This document shows, in pieces, positions 1 to 11,290 of a stretch of DNA of 64,000 nucleotides. The translations under genes were made by a program, and so were the position numbers. The notes below the pieces were generated by a model. It saw only the letters and a program-made list of their open reading frames with translations, was not told where the DNA came from and made no database searches. Source of the DNA: Eukaryota sp. TZLM1-RC (Eukaryota; Metamonada: BaSk clade); assembly GCA_040285825.1 (NCBI GenBank), contig JAUPSS010000003.1, forward strand, positions 2,170,001 through 2,234,000, written 5' to 3'. How positions within the stretch are numbered: the stretch's first letter is position 1; every line of letters begins with the position of its first letter.

Positions 1-1738
1 CATGACGTATTGTTCCCTTTGATTTTTCTGATTTATTAACAGCAAAGTACTGCTCTTTGGTTTAAATGTGAATTGCCAGAAACAGGTCAGAAGATGTTCC
101 GATAGAGCCAACTTGTGAAGGTAATTGTGTTGTAAAAGTTGATGGCATCAACAGTAGAGTTGATCGATATAAGATGTGTGCACACAGATAGTAAAAATGC
201 ACACGTATAACATTTGCACATGGATAACACAAATTTGCACACGTATATCATCACCCATGAATAAATAATCGTGAAATTCAAAAAAAATAATTTCATTCGT
301 TTTTTCATATCTAAAGTTGCCGAAACTTATTATTTACGGCTTTGCTTAATAACTCAACACCTTCTGCTATATTGCTTGATCCCGCATCATGTGTCGACTT
401 TGTTCACGGTTTTCAATGCAATGATGCGATGGATAACACCCAGTCACCGCCAGTAACTGTTTCAAAAGAGAGTGGCATTCCTTCAATCCACAGTACATTC
501 CATAGCTTGCCGTGGTTGTCAAGTCACAAGGAAAGTCGCTATACATTATTGATTGCAGTTGCAAGCAGCTTTCCTTCATAGACATTGTGAACTTAATCTA
601 TTCACACATCAAGGAGCATTCTCTTCTGTCTTGATTTCACACCCAAACTACTGATTGCAATTGATACTCCTTTTTCGGATTGAATAACACTCTAAATACC
701 ATTCTATTCAATAGTGAATCACTACAGTCCTTGGAAGATTCCTCGCTTATAGATTTGTTATCAGCAAAACCAGTTCCTTTCTTTCAACACTTATATGGGG
801 AACTCCTTGGGGTTTTGTCTGATCTGAATTGCTTAAACACCATTCATAATCCATTAAACTCCATTTCAAGCAGAATCCAGGGATCTATTTCTATTATAGT
901 TGCTCCACTCAGTTGCTCTTTATTCCAACAGCACTGCCAATGTTTTTTTCAACAACTATAGAGAAGAATGTCAGATTTGGAAATTTAAGCATTCTGAGAA
1001 TTGTGTTACAAGCTTGGGTAGTCGAAATAAGCACCACATAACACTCTTTGAGTTGGTTTTTTCTGGGGAAAACAATTCAGATACATTGTCAGAACTTTTT
1101 GGTCTTGATCAACAACAATAACAGAGCCCAACTATAAGAATATTACATTATATTGTTGACGATTTATATTTTGGGTGAAATAATTTATTTATTCTATTTA
1201 TTTAATAAAAAAAGACTGTATCTGTTATTCGTCAAAGATAAACAACCACCGAAGTACAATCAAACATCAAGAACTACGGTTGATTGAGACCAGAAGTCGT
1301 ATATATAAGTTACAAATGCTAAAACAATGGTAAAGAAATATTCTGAAATATATTATACTAAATTTACAATGTTAAATAGAAATCGTGGGACTAGGAAAAT
1401 TTTATTTAAATAAATGTTTATTTAGTATTTTACACAAAATAATGTTTTTTTCAATAAAATAATTTTATATGATAAAATTTTATTTTCAAAATATATCAAA
1501 ATTGTACAAACTTATTTCTGTGCAACATCAATGGTCAGTGATCATTGATGTTCTCTTCTGAGCTTTGAATATGGGAATAAGTAATATTGTAGATAATAAT
1601 TGCGCTATTGGTATCTCTGTTCCAGTAGATTCCATATTCACTGCTTTAACAATGTAACAACCCATATCAGGAAACCAATTTCGCAGCCTTATTAACATTT
1701 TTTTAACTGAAATATTTATTGAGATAAGAAAAATCTAT
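1..1738. other. Intergenic, no recognisable gene
   Basis: Short open frames exist here (for example around 342-585 and 680-961), but none shows a family motif, and most lack coding character on either strand. A TATA-like run lies near 1299-1306. I see no RNA gene. The segment may hold decayed mobile DNA, because an identifiable non-LTR remnant follows directly. Confidence 0.5.
1525..1551. repeat. 9-bp inverted repeat
   Basis: ACATCAATG at 1525-1533 is repeated as its exact reverse complement at 1543-1551, with a 9-nt loop. Its left arm resembles a CATCAATGGT segment inside the dispersed repeat at 29110-29820. Function unknown. Confidence 0.5.
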
Positions 1739-1872
1739 CTAGAATTCAATATCCTCCAAACAAGCGTCACTATTACTAAACCTACTCACAGCATGACGTT
1801 CATATTCTACACCAATAGCTAAACACGCCTTGGAAATCATTTTTGGAATAGAATTGAAAATGCAAAATACAA
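1739..1872 (-). mobile_element. Non-LTR retrotransposon remnant, C-terminal end (family C-like)
   Basis: The reverse strand reads through a short stretch ending ...SDACLEDIEF and a TAG stop at 1739-1741. This matches the C-terminus of the family C element whose coding end lies at about 54051 (SDACLEDIEY). Upstream residues of the type FCIFNSIPKMISKA match the conserved 'IVFSIFK' block of the same family. Only about 45 codons remain, so it is a heavily 5'-truncated or eroded copy. Confidence 0.7.
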
Positions 1873-2408
1873 ATTATTAACATTTTCAAGTTGCTGTTTT
1901 TGTTCCTTCAGTAGGTTTAATTTTTTCCTTGATTCTTTTTTCCCACAACTTTTTTCTTTTCATTCTCAAGTAATGAATCCAATTGTTCAAACATTTTGAT
2001 TTCTCTTGGAGCTGGAATATGGTTCAAAATCAGCTAGACAGCGGGGATGAAAATATGGGAACATAGTGGAAGTGTGAATTTGTTACTGGAGAACCCACCA
2101 AGACAGATTCAACAAGTGGCGTTGGAAAGGCAGTTCCCTCTAATAACAGCTCGGTGTTTAGCTTTATTCCACTTAGGATGATGTTTCGATGGACTATCTA
2201 CTGGAATCGTCTGTTTTTTTACATTTCTATGCTTTACATTAAGGAAAAGGAAAGCGTAAGCCACGAAGAGAGAGAAACAAGGATTAAGGGATGATGTTGA
2301 AAAACAAGAAACAATGTATAGTTTTGAAGTATGTTGAACTATCAAAGTTGGAAATGATGAATTCCAACATTGCTACATTGTGGCAAGGGTGTCCCCGTCA
2401 CCACAGTT
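1873..2408. other. Intergenic region upstream of GCN5
   Basis: No supported gene. It should hold the promoter and 5' leader of the GCN5 gene that begins at 2409. A stop codon at 2358-2360 closes the GCN5 frame upstream. Confidence 0.4.
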
Positions 2409-4718
2409 ATGAATGTTGATGACAGACTCTTAGTCCAACTATGTCCATGTGTTCATCCACATTGTATGTGTGAAGGGTCTTGTCCAGAGAACCTTGAACT
2501 TGATGATTTTTGTCCTACTTGCTCACATCCAGTTCACGAACATGGAAATTTACGTAAGTTGACGTCTGAACAAAGAGCTAAGCTACTGGAAAGTGCCAGA
2601 CATCTCAACCGTTTGAATATGTCTCCGCTAGATGACAGGTCCTTTGATAAGCTAATGCAAAGAGCTCATCATATTGCTGAGATAAGATCCATTCTAGACG
2701 ACACAGTTGTTGGTACTATTTTTTCAGACTATCCCCTACCTCCACCGAAGTTACCGCCATATGAGTTACCCACTCTCTCTGAGATATTTGATAACTTCAC
2801 GATGTTGTTCAAATCGTCTGACCCTTCTGTGAAGCTTCCTCATCTTTTACGCACACTTTCCGGTCTTTTGAATGATTTCAAAATACCGCAGAAGATGAAA
2901 GACAAGGATGTGTCACTGCCTAATGAAGAGTTAGAACGTATGTCTAGACTATGGATGCGCTGGAAGTATGAAGGTTATGCACTTGTTGACTGCTTCGGTC
3001 CTCGGTTCTTTTACGCTTGTTTCTTCGAAATTCGAAATTGGCTTTCAGAATACAATGGCAAAAGTGATGCTTCTCGGCTACTGCTAAATCTAGTGGAAGT
3101 ACTTGGTAATGAGTTGGGAACATTGCTTGGAACTCCTCTCATTGATCCCAATGTCTCAAATCCTGATTATGTCAAGCGCTGGTATCCCGCCTATCCTCTG
3201 CTTGTCGACCTAACTTCAACAACCTCTGTCAAACCAGCGTCTTCTATAGAAGGCGAATTTCCTGTAGTTCAGCCGTCTCGTACCCTTAAGTCTGAGGATG
3301 TTATTATCAAAACTGAAGATTTGGATAGTGTAGTTACTGGTGTCGAACGCAAACGCTTATCGTCAGCTTTGGAAGCTGAAACGGTGGAGCCACCACTCAA
3401 AATGTCTAAACCTGAAACCACCTTTACTGATGTAGATGATGTGCCTGACACTGATTTTTGTAAATATATCCCTGAGCTTGTCCTCCCAGAAAATGGATCC
3501 AGTGAACCTCCGACTTGTCTACGGAAACAATATAAAAGTCGTGATGAACGTGCAAAGGAACTAGAAGATGCTGGCAAACTAAGCTTTAGATTGATTACCA
3601 ATGATGGAACTCCTCAGACACTGCAATATTTGTACAATTATTCTAGAATCATTTTTGAAATGCTGCCCAATATGCCCAAGGAATACATTGTTCGACTTGT
3701 TTTTGACTACACTCACAGGGTGTTGTTAATAGAACAAGTTGATGAGAGTCTGAAAGCACCTAAGAAGAAACTTATAGGTGGAGTTTGTTTCCGTCCTCAT
3801 TCATCACAAAAATTAATTGAAATTGTGTTTCTTGCTATTCATGAACCGATAAGGAAAATCGGCTTTGGAACTCGTCTTATGAATCAAATGAAACACTGGG
3901 CAATCTCCAACGATTATGACTTCATTCTAACATATGCTGATGACTCTGCTATTGGTTACTTTCAAAAGCAAGGCTTCACACAAACCATTACGACAGAAAG
4001 GGATCGATATGGAGGCTGGATAAAAGACTACAATGGTGCAACACTGATGGAGTGTATTTTGTACAAGCAATTTGACTGGTTACACATTCCAGAAATGCTA
4101 AACACTCAAATGAAAACTATTAATGAACGGATGCGGGAGCTCAAATATCCTCAACGAATCCAATTGCCTGCCAAAAAAGCTATTAGATCTGATGTATATG
4201 CTCTTCGACGCTCTAATAGAACCATATTTGGGATACGAAACACTGATAGACGTTCTGAACGTTATTGTACTCCTATTTATCCAAGATCTCTTGAAATACC
4301 TCTTCTTCGTGCTTCTGACATTTCAACAGAACATCGTTGTATAGAATCCAAATTGACAGCAGATGCAGATGTCGTTCATTTACACATTAAACTTGAAGAG
4401 ATTTACGATGAACTCAACCGTTATAATGAAGCCAAGTGTGCAAAGTTGTTTTCTGCGGCTGTCCCTGATCACATTGTTCCACACTACTATGATTCTGTTA
4501 AGAACCCTATAGATCTTAGTCTGGTGCGAGTTCGACTAGACTCTGGACATTATTATCGAAGTCCATACATGTTTTTTGCTGATATTCAGCGAATGTGTGA
4601 AAATGCTGCAACTTTTAATGCCAAGACAGAATATGCGAAAATTGCAAACAATATGTTACAAAAAGCGAAGAAGCTAATACCGGATAAGTTGGCATTTTTG
4701 GGTTTCAAGATTGACTAG
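2409..4718 (+). CDS. KAT2: GCN5/PCAF-type histone acetyltransferase
   Basis: Nuclear lysine acetyltransferase, the catalytic subunit of SAGA/ADA-type coactivator complexes. It transfers acetyl from acetyl-CoA to histone tails. The first in-frame ATG is at 2409, giving 769 residues; the frame is open 39 nt further upstream, but only without an ATG. Domains in order (numbering from that ATG): a Cys/His-rich PCAF_N region at about 8-260 with CPxCSHPVHEH, a disordered linker, a GNAT acetyltransferase domain at about 392-560, and a bromodomain at about 660-760. The GNAT core keeps the catalytic glutamate in LIEIVF (Glu471), an acetyl-CoA loop RKIGFG, and the YADDSAIGYFQKQGF and KDYNGATLMEC blocks. 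The bromodomain keeps NPIDL and the acetyl-lysine-binding Asn (Asn737 in ATFN). The gene is intronless here and the family length is normal. PCAF_N is typical of animal-type GCN5 and absent from yeast Gcn5. The stop codon is TAG. Confidence 0.95.
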   Translation: MNVDDRLLVQLCPCVHPHCMCEGSCPENLELDDFCPTCSHPVHEHGNLRKLTSEQRAKLLESARHLNRLNMSPLDDRSFDKLMQRAHHIAEIRSILDDTVVGTIFSDYPLPPPKLPPYELPTLSEIFDNFTMLFKSSDPSVKLPHLLRTLSGLLNDFKIPQKMKDKDVSLPNEELERMSRLWMRWKYEGYALVDCFGPRFFYACFFEIRNWLSEYNGKSDASRLLLNLVEVLGNELGTLLGTPLIDPNVSNPDYVKRWYPAYPLLVDLTSTTSVKPASSIEGEFPVVQPSRTLKSEDVIIKTEDLDSVVTGVERKRLSSALEAETVEPPLKMSKPETTFTDVDDVPDTDFCKYIPELVLPENGSSEPPTCLRKQYKSRDERAKELEDAGKLSFRLITNDGTPQTLQYLYNYSRIIFEMLPNMPKEYIVRLVFDYTHRVLLIEQVDESLKAPKKKLIGGVCFRPHSSQKLIEIVFLAIHEPIRKIGFGTRLMNQMKHWAISNDYDFILTYADDSAIGYFQKQGFTQTITTERDRYGGWIKDYNGATLMECILYKQFDWLHIPEMLNTQMKTINERMRELKYPQRIQLPAKKAIRSDVYALRRSNRTIFGIRNTDRRSERYCTPIYPRSLEIPLLRASDISTEHRCIESKLTADADVVHLHIKLEEIYDELNRYNEAKCAKLFSAAVPDHIVPHYYDSVKNPIDLSLVRVRLDSGHYYRSPYMFFADIQRMCENAATFNAKTEYAKIANNMLQKAKKLIPDKLAFLGFKID

Positions 4719-5295
4719 TCTTTTTTTGTGTTTTTTGTCCTAGCGTTTTTTTGTATTTTATCCTAATTTATTGCACCGTCTTCATTTGTATATGAATATA
4801 AATTTCCCTCAATATTATTCAATTAGTTTCTTTATCGATAACAATAATCCAAGAATCTGTTGCAGTTCCTGTATCGCAACATAATGATTGTAGCTAAATT
4901 GGGTGCTCCATTTGAATCACAGCTTAATATTAACCGGAACTGTAATTCTAGTAATTGGTAAAATTAGAAGTACCACAATCAACTGTGTTTGTTGAATTTA
5001 CAAAATTGAATATTACAACTGGACAATAGATAATTTTTTTTAAAGACTGCTTTATTTAATTAATTTTATTCTTTAGGCCACCATAGTGAATTTTATGTTA
5101 ATGGTCATTACATCACTAACCTAAAACTTTACAAATTCATCTGACCTGTGTGTGTTGAGACTTCATGATAGGTCGGAAATTTTTTAACAATTTTTCGTTA
5201 CCAGAAGAGCCGTCAATAGTATCAATAACTACTCAAATTACAATCACTCTCATCAATTACTGCAATACTGGATTACAGTAATATAAAACTGTGGT
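4719..5295. other. Intergenic, 3' flank of GCN5
   Basis: T-rich sequence with AATATAAA-type poly(A) signals around 4790-4805. Nothing coding or structured was recognised. An LTR retrotransposon begins at 5296. Confidence 0.4.
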
Positions 5296-5449
5296 TGATG
5301 ATCTGCGGGGGTTAGACATTATACCTGAATGTAGAGTAATTTATTACAAGGGAATGAGGATTTCCCTTAACTTAAGCGCATGGCGCAATAGTACAATAAC
5401 TATAAATAAACTATAAATAAACTATTATAAATATTATCCAAAGCTAACA
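5296..5449 (-). repeat. 3' LTR of element 1
   Basis: 154 bp. On the reverse strand it starts TGTTAG and ends ATCATCA, so it has the usual TG...CA ends. It contains two copies of an 11-bp CTATAAATAAA unit (three in the other LTR). A hairpin (arms 5348-5354 and 5362-5368) is conserved in all LTR copies in the window. Confidence 0.92.
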
Positions 5450-7341
5450 CTGCCCTTTCTTCTTTTCGAGCGTCGAGGCCTGATAGGAGTTGGATTAGAA
5501 TTATTGTTAATATTATCAGAACGACGTTTACGGCGTGAAGGACGAGGACGAGTATTAGAAATGGACTTGGAGAATTCTTTATAGGCAGAGGTGTTTTGAA
5601 CAGTCGAAACCAGCTCAGTGGTAATATGATTGCCAGGCCATTGGACTTGACAGTAATCACCATCCTGACTGAGGACTTTCTGGATCACGTGCTCTTCTGC
5701 ATCGCCAGCAGCAACCCAGGAGTGAAATTCATCATGTGCTGGTAAACTGGAAAGCCAAGGTTGGAGGTGTTTAACACTGGCTTTAACAACCATACCAGTA
5801 CACAGATTCTTGATGTCAGCTGTGGAGGTAGAAGGTGTGTCAATTACTAAGAATGGTCCTTAGTAATTACCATGTAACTTAGTAGTGGAAGACGAAGCTC
5901 GTTTGACCAATTGGCCAGGAGAGAAAGGGTTGGCTTCGATTTGGGGATCACGAGGAGGAGCCTTGGAAGCTTGACGGAACTCTGCTTCCTCCTGTTTCTT
6001 CTTCAATCTAGCAAATTTAGATTGAATGTCGTTGATATATGTTGACTCAGACGTTGAGCTTTCGAGGGTCTCTATGATTTTGCCGGGGTCAGCTCTGGGG
6101 CTAAAATCTGAACCAAACATGAGCTCGTATGGAGAGTAACCTGTAATCGAACTCTTGGATGAGTTGATTAACAATTGTACATAGGGTATGTACTCTGACC
6201 ATGCATCGTAGGCGTTAAAATATACGAGCAGCTTCCTCAAATTCTGCAAAATGTCACGGTGACGGCGTTCGACTAAACCGTTGGACTGAGAGAAGTGAGG
6301 GACGGACTTTGAGACCTCTATGCCCAAAAACTCACATAGAGCGTCGAAAACAGCTTTAAAGAACTCAGGACCGTTGTCACTATGAACTATGAACGGGATC
6401 CCGAATATCGTGCATACCTTCCATATGAGAGCGTCAGAAGTAAGGTTGGCGTTGAGTTCTTTGAGAGGGACTATGATAGTGAACCTCGTGAAGCTATCCA
6501 CAAATACAAGAATGTATCTGTGGCCGTCTTGATCTTCTGGAAGAGGACCAATGACGTCGACGTTAACTCTTGCAAATGGTCTGTCAGCCCACAAGGAACC
6601 AGTTGTAGGGACATGCAGTTTGGGGACTGCTGCTGTCTTCTGACAGGAGGGGCATTCTTAGACGTGCTTGGACTTGTCAGAAAGCATGTTAGGCCACCAG
6701 TAGTCACTGTTCTTGAGTCTGAGGAGACTTTCTGCCTTACTGGGGTGGCCACCTTGCGGGAGTCCATGTAGAAGGTTAAGCGTATCCTTAACCAGTGATT
6801 GACGAATCACGATTTTGTGCTCTGGAGTTAGATAGAGATCTAGACGACTATCCAAAGTACAGTAGTTTAACGAGGTGTCCTGATTAGCGAGGGCTCGCTT
6901 TTGTTCGGACCTGATCTTGCAGAGCCATGGCTCGAAGAGTGGGAGGTCATTGGAGCATTTATCTTGAAGGATGAGCACCTTCTCGAATGTATGGAGATCT
7001 TCAACGAAGCATCTCTCTGGTTCAGTTTCATCAATCCTATTTGTGTAGTAGATAGGGTGAAACTCTTGGTCGTTGGAATGGACCAAATGGTTGATGGTAT
7101 GATTGTCTTGGGGCGGTACTATCCTAGATAGCATGTCAGTTCAATGGTTCTCTTTCCCTTTTGTATGAACGATGTCGAATAGGAACTCAGAAAAGATGCG
7201 AAGCCACCTTCTGACTATTCTGTTTTTGTTCGGAGCGGTAAGCATGTAAGTAAGGTTTTGGTGATCTGTGAAAATGATCAGACGCCTTCCTTTGAGGTAG
7301 TTCTTGAAGGTCGCTTTCGGTAAGCATGAGAAGGATAGCAT
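5434..7341 (-). pseudogene. RNase H C-terminal part, integrase and chromodomain of element 1 Pol
   Basis: Continuation of Pol in one frame, broken by stops. From right to left: the end of RNase H with FTDHQNLTYML; the integrase HHCC zinc region (HGLPQGGH...CPSC); the DDE core, with Asp in VNVDVIGPL, Asp in HSDNGPEF and Glu in NGLVERRH; a GPF module; and a chromodomain-like segment (about 5560-5690) containing EEHVIQKVL and YCQVQW. A tail rich in Arg and Lys follows and probably acts as a nuclear or chromatin tether. Three in-frame stops interrupt it: TGA at 7141-7143 (where a Trp is expected after GKENH), TAA at 6658-6660 inside the zinc region, and TAA at 5860-5862 in the GPF module. The Pol reading frame changes near 7330. 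The enzyme cannot be made intact from this copy. Confidence 0.9.
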
Positions 7342-9178
7342 AAAGCTCTTTCTGTACCGTGGGCCAGTTCTGCTGGGAGTTAGTCAACAATCTGCTGAAG
7401 AAGCTGATTGGTCTACAATTCCTATTGGGTGGGGGAGTGCCGGGGTCCTTAGTGGGTTCTATTTGTTCCCAAATCACGCCGCCAACTGCTATATCGGAGG
7501 CATCGCAACTAATAAGTACTTGGTTATCCACCGGAGGTAAGTTCAGGGGCATATGCTCCGCGATCAGACGTTTGATTTCGGCTAAATGGTAGTCGTGAGT
7601 GTCTTTCCACTGCAAGCGACGTGGTTTGCCATGTGTTAATTTGATGATCGGGGCAACATGCTTGGTTACCTGGGGAAGCCATTCCCTAATGAAGTTGACT
7701 GAGCCGATAAGGCTACGGGCGTCTTTCACAGTCTTAGGTCTGGGAAGATTCAGTAAAGACTCTGTGCGTGTAGGATCTATGGTCCTGGTTTTGTGTTGGA
7801 ATCTGCTGCCAAGGATCTTATTTGGGTGTCTAGAGGACACAAAATGGCACTTGGGCAGTCCAAGGCTAACTCTACGGGTTCGAGCGTTCTCGAGGACACG
7901 TCTTAGACGTCCGAGGAACTCGTTGAAAGTTCTACCTACTATAATGATGTCATCTATAAAGATGAATACACCGTCTCCGGAGAAGATGTCTGCCATAACG
8001 TTCTGGAAAACTGCAGGAACGTTCTTGAGGCCGAAACCAGCACGTTTAAACATGATACTTTTGCCAGGGATGCTTAAGGCAGTCTTCTCCCAGTCCTTTT
8101 CTGCAGTTTTCAGTTGCCAAAAGGCTTTGGGGAGGTCAAGGGTACCGATGAAATTGGCTTCCGAAAGGAAGACTAGCACATCGGATATTCTAAGGAGATT
8201 AGGTTCAACGGGAATAGTGTTGGCATTGACTCCGTCCTTGCCGCTGTAATCACCAGTAAAACGAGGCTTACGATGATCAGGGTATACCACAAGACATACT
8301 GGAGAGCTGAACTCATGGTTCGATGGTACAGCAAATCCAGACTCGACAAGTTCATCGAAGATTTGTTCGGCGACTTTCTGCTTCTCGGGGTTTAACCTAC
8401 GAGGGGGTCGTCTGACTCGAATACTTTCATCATGAAAGTTGATCTTCATTGGAGGACAGTCAATCCCATCAGCATGCGGCTTAAGGGTGAATGTCTCTTC
8501 GAACTCTTTCAAGGTTAGAAGTAAGGTCTTCTTGTCGTTATCACAGTCGAGGTTAATAGTACAACCAGAAGACTGTATGTGCTCCAACCAACGTCTGGGG
8601 ACGTTGACGACATCTGAGACTTGGGAGATTCGATGGTCGAATTCAGCCTCAGGCAGAAGTAATGTACGATGTTCCTCATCCATCCTGATGAAGAGGCCTT
8701 CATCGTTCAATAAGCCTAGGTGATGCAACAGGTCTCTACCAATTAGTAACATATTGTTGCCAGGAATGATGGCCAAGCTATGTTTCACATGAACTAGTTG
8801 GGTTACACTACCGAGTCTGAAGCTCAATGTGTTTTTTGCTGATCCTAAAGACTTTGACATGATGTTGTTTGCAGACTTAAAGTTTATGCAATGGTTAGTT
8901 TTTACCATGTTGCATCTCTCTGCTAAATCAACAGTGATGACTGATATCGAAGCTCCAGAGTCGATGATCCCTTCTATTTCGCAGTTATTTATTGAAAATT
9001 TCAATTTTAAATTTTTGCGTGCGACATCTGAGGTGCGAACCATGAAGATATCGCTGTGGGACTCTGAGTCTGGGTTCGAGTCGAACTCATGATTGAAACA
9101 GGGTTTATTTGGTGATTTTATCGTTGTAGCTGTTTTGAGATTCCTGGTAGTCAAAGGATTAGTTAAACCTTTATCCAC
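7187..9178 (-). CDS. pol: Protease and reverse transcriptase part of element 1 Pol
   Basis: 663 open codons. The aspartic protease active site reads IIDSGASISVIT near the start. The reverse transcriptase follows with PxLLRISDVLVFL, TLDLPKAFWQL and the catalytic FIDDIIIVG box. RNase H begins with ISCDASDIAVGG and continues with the QKELYAILLML block, after which the frame is lost at about 7330. Pol overlaps the end of Gag (9163-9178) in the -1 frame relative to Gag and has no clear ATG of its own. This suggests a -1 ribosomal frameshift, as in many Ty3/gypsy elements; the slippery site was not established. Confidence 0.9.
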   Translation of the reverse strand: MDKGLTNPLTTRNLKTATTIKSPNKPCFNHEFDSNPDSESHSDIFMVRTSDVARKNLKLKFSINNCEIEGIIDSGASISVITVDLAERCNMVKTNHCINFKSANNIMSKSLGSAKNTLSFRLGSVTQLVHVKHSLAIIPGNNMLLIGRDLLHHLGLLNDEGLFIRMDEEHRTLLLPEAEFDHRISQVSDVVNVPRRWLEHIQSSGCTINLDCDNDKKTLLLTLKEFEETFTLKPHADGIDCPPMKINFHDESIRVRRPPRRLNPEKQKVAEQIFDELVESGFAVPSNHEFSSPVCLVVYPDHRKPRFTGDYSGKDGVNANTIPVEPNLLRISDVLVFLSEANFIGTLDLPKAFWQLKTAEKDWEKTALSIPGKSIMFKRAGFGLKNVPAVFQNVMADIFSGDGVFIFIDDIIIVGRTFNEFLGRLRRVLENARTRRVSLGLPKCHFVSSRHPNKILGSRFQHKTRTIDPTRTESLLNLPRPKTVKDARSLIGSVNFIREWLPQVTKHVAPIIKLTHGKPRRLQWKDTHDYHLAEIKRLIAEHMPLNLPPVDNQVLISCDASDIAVGGVIWEQIEPTKDPGTPPPNRNCRPISFFSRLLTNSQQNWPTVQKELYAILLMLTESDLQELPQRKASDHFHRSPKPYLHAYRSEQKQNSQKVASHLF

Positions 9179-11290
9179 TGTTTGGAGGCTGAGGTTTGTT
9201 TTATGTTTGGTGTTTTACATGTTGGAGAGCTGTCTTGCTCTATAGTAAACAATGAACATTTGTTTGAACGTTGCTTTGGTGTGTTACTTGTTGGAGAGCT
9301 ATCTTGCTCTATAGTAAACAGTGGATATTTATGGGAACGTTTATTGCTGCTGGAAGGGCCCTTGCCTCTTCCTCTACGTCTACCTCTACCTCTACTACTA
9401 CTACTACTACTTCGTGCCAAATATGCTTGAACAGCATCTGGGTTGGCATCTCGCCATTGCTTGGATCGCTGGCAATCGGGGTCGGGACATTCGTTAATAG
9501 TGTGGCCTGGAATACCACAGAATCTACAGAGACCAGCTTTATCTCTTTCTTTCTTAATTTGCGACTTGCTCCTTTTGCTAAGTTGAGCAGGGACGACGCT
9601 GGAACCCGCAGGCTTGAATTTGCCTATTCGTTTCTTGTCCTTTCGGTTTGCTCTAACATAGTGACCCATTAGTTGTTGATAGCTGTCACTGATGTTGGCC
9701 CTTTGCTCATCATAGGATCTTGCTGAACACCAACTCATGTATTCAGCAGCCAGGATGTCTACAAATTGTTGTAATGTATGGTGTTGCCAAACATTGGGAG
9801 TGGACCATACAGTTCTCAAATTGTCGCTGATGGCCTGAATACCAACAGAATCGATCATATGGGTTGCAATTTCCCAGTTTTGAATGCGCTGTAGGAAATG
9901 TTGACCATACAAGGCACACTCGCTTGCCCTGACGTCAGAAATGGCAGTACTTCGTGAAACTGTTCTCATTAGCCTCACAGTGAAGTCGCCCCAGCGATTC
10001 CTAAAGTCCTGAATATTCCAATTCATCTGGACTCTATATAACTGATTCCTCGCCGTTTCTAATGTACTATACTGGCTGAGGTGTAAAATTGATTCACATA
10101 TTTGCTCCTCATTAATATTGTCGATAGCTGAGATACTATCAGTCATAGACGAAAACCTGCCTTGAGCTCTAAGAGCGGCCAAGTACTCTGGAGTAACACA
10201 GGAGGCAATTCTACGAGGGTCGACTTGAGCAACAGCTCTAAATCGGTCCCACTCGTGAAGGGGGTTACCATATCTCTGATCTAGAGGAAGGTTCCGGTTT
10301 TCTCTGCTAATGGATTGAGGAGTGGCAGGAGGACGAGAACGTTCCTCAAGTTGCCTTCTTAGTTCAGACACGTCTCTTGCTAGTCTGACTTGAGTAGGAT
10401 CAGATTCATTGATATCTCTCTCTTCAATGGTCCTTTCAGTCCTAGCATACAGAATAAATCTGTCGATGAATTTCAAGATCCTTACTGGGTCAGAGATATC
10501 GTTGGCTTCCAGGGTGGGTTTTCTAGGACGACCACCTCTCTGTCTATCTCTGTCTCTATCTTGTGAACTCGCCACAGCTTCCATCAGTAGAGTGTTAGAA
10601 TACTGAGGGGCTATGGGAGTGTTAGATGGAGTTACTCCTAGGAGCCTAGGATCCTGAGGAACCTGGGAAGGAGTTGATGGATCTTGTGGTTGGGCAACTA
10701 CAGGTTGCTGCACCGTCTCAACAGTGTCAGTAGTAGCCATCGGCTCATCTTGTTGATCATCTTGAGGCTCAATGCTCAAAGATGAGAAAACAGTGTCTGA
10801 ATCCACTGGGTCAGGATCAGAGGTTCTCAATTCCACTGGGTCATGATGACTCGGATAGTAACTTTCCACATTACCATCGATATTAACCCAAAGAAGGGAA
10901 CTTGAATTGGTGACACCAATGTTCTCCTGTACATTCATGAGGGCATCCCTTAAAGGCCTATTCCTTCTGTGCTCTGGACCGAAATATGACGCGCAATGGT
11001 CTGGTCTGCGGTCTTGAAGGTACAATCTCTGATAGTTCGTAGTGTAGGTGTACCACCATCCAGTCCTGAAGTCTCTGTTGATGTAAATATCAAGAGAGGC
11101 ATTATATCCAGGGCTAAACCTGGGAAAAGGACCAGGATTAGATCGGTTGAGGAAGAGATTCAGCTCATCACCAGCGAAGATCCTCTGTACACCTTCACGA
11201 GGAGTTCTGAACCCTCCAACAGTCTCCCGTTGAGGATAGTTTGGAGGAGGGTCACAGCGAACCGTGAGATTGTCTACTTCCTCCGTTGGG
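9163..11290 (-). CDS. gag: Gag, capsid and nucleocapsid part, element 1
   Basis: Structural polyprotein of the particle. The frame is open from about 11290 to the TAA at 9163. It includes a capsid-like helical region (about 9700-10300) and one CCHC zinc knuckle, CRFCGIPGHTINEC (about 9490-9535), followed by Ser runs and an Arg/Gly-rich stretch (about 9370-9420, encoded by a trinucleotide repeat). There is no ATG at the upstream edge, and the frame joins the N-terminal Gag frame (11252-12568) by a single frameshift near 11270-11290. The two segments are therefore most simply one Gag of about 1,060 residues broken once. Confidence 0.82.

Noticed and set aside
5860-7143. Stop codon reassignment to explain the stops in Pol
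   Set aside because: TAA, TAG and TGA all end host genes in this window, and the element also has frameshifts.
9065-9095. A GGTTCGAGTC-like B box suggesting a tRNA
   Set aside because: It lies inside the protease-coding region of LTR element 1, and no cloverleaf can be drawn.
9309-9518. Short reverse-strand frame with poly-Val
   Set aside because: It is an out-of-frame reading of the trinucleotide run encoding poly-Ser in Gag.
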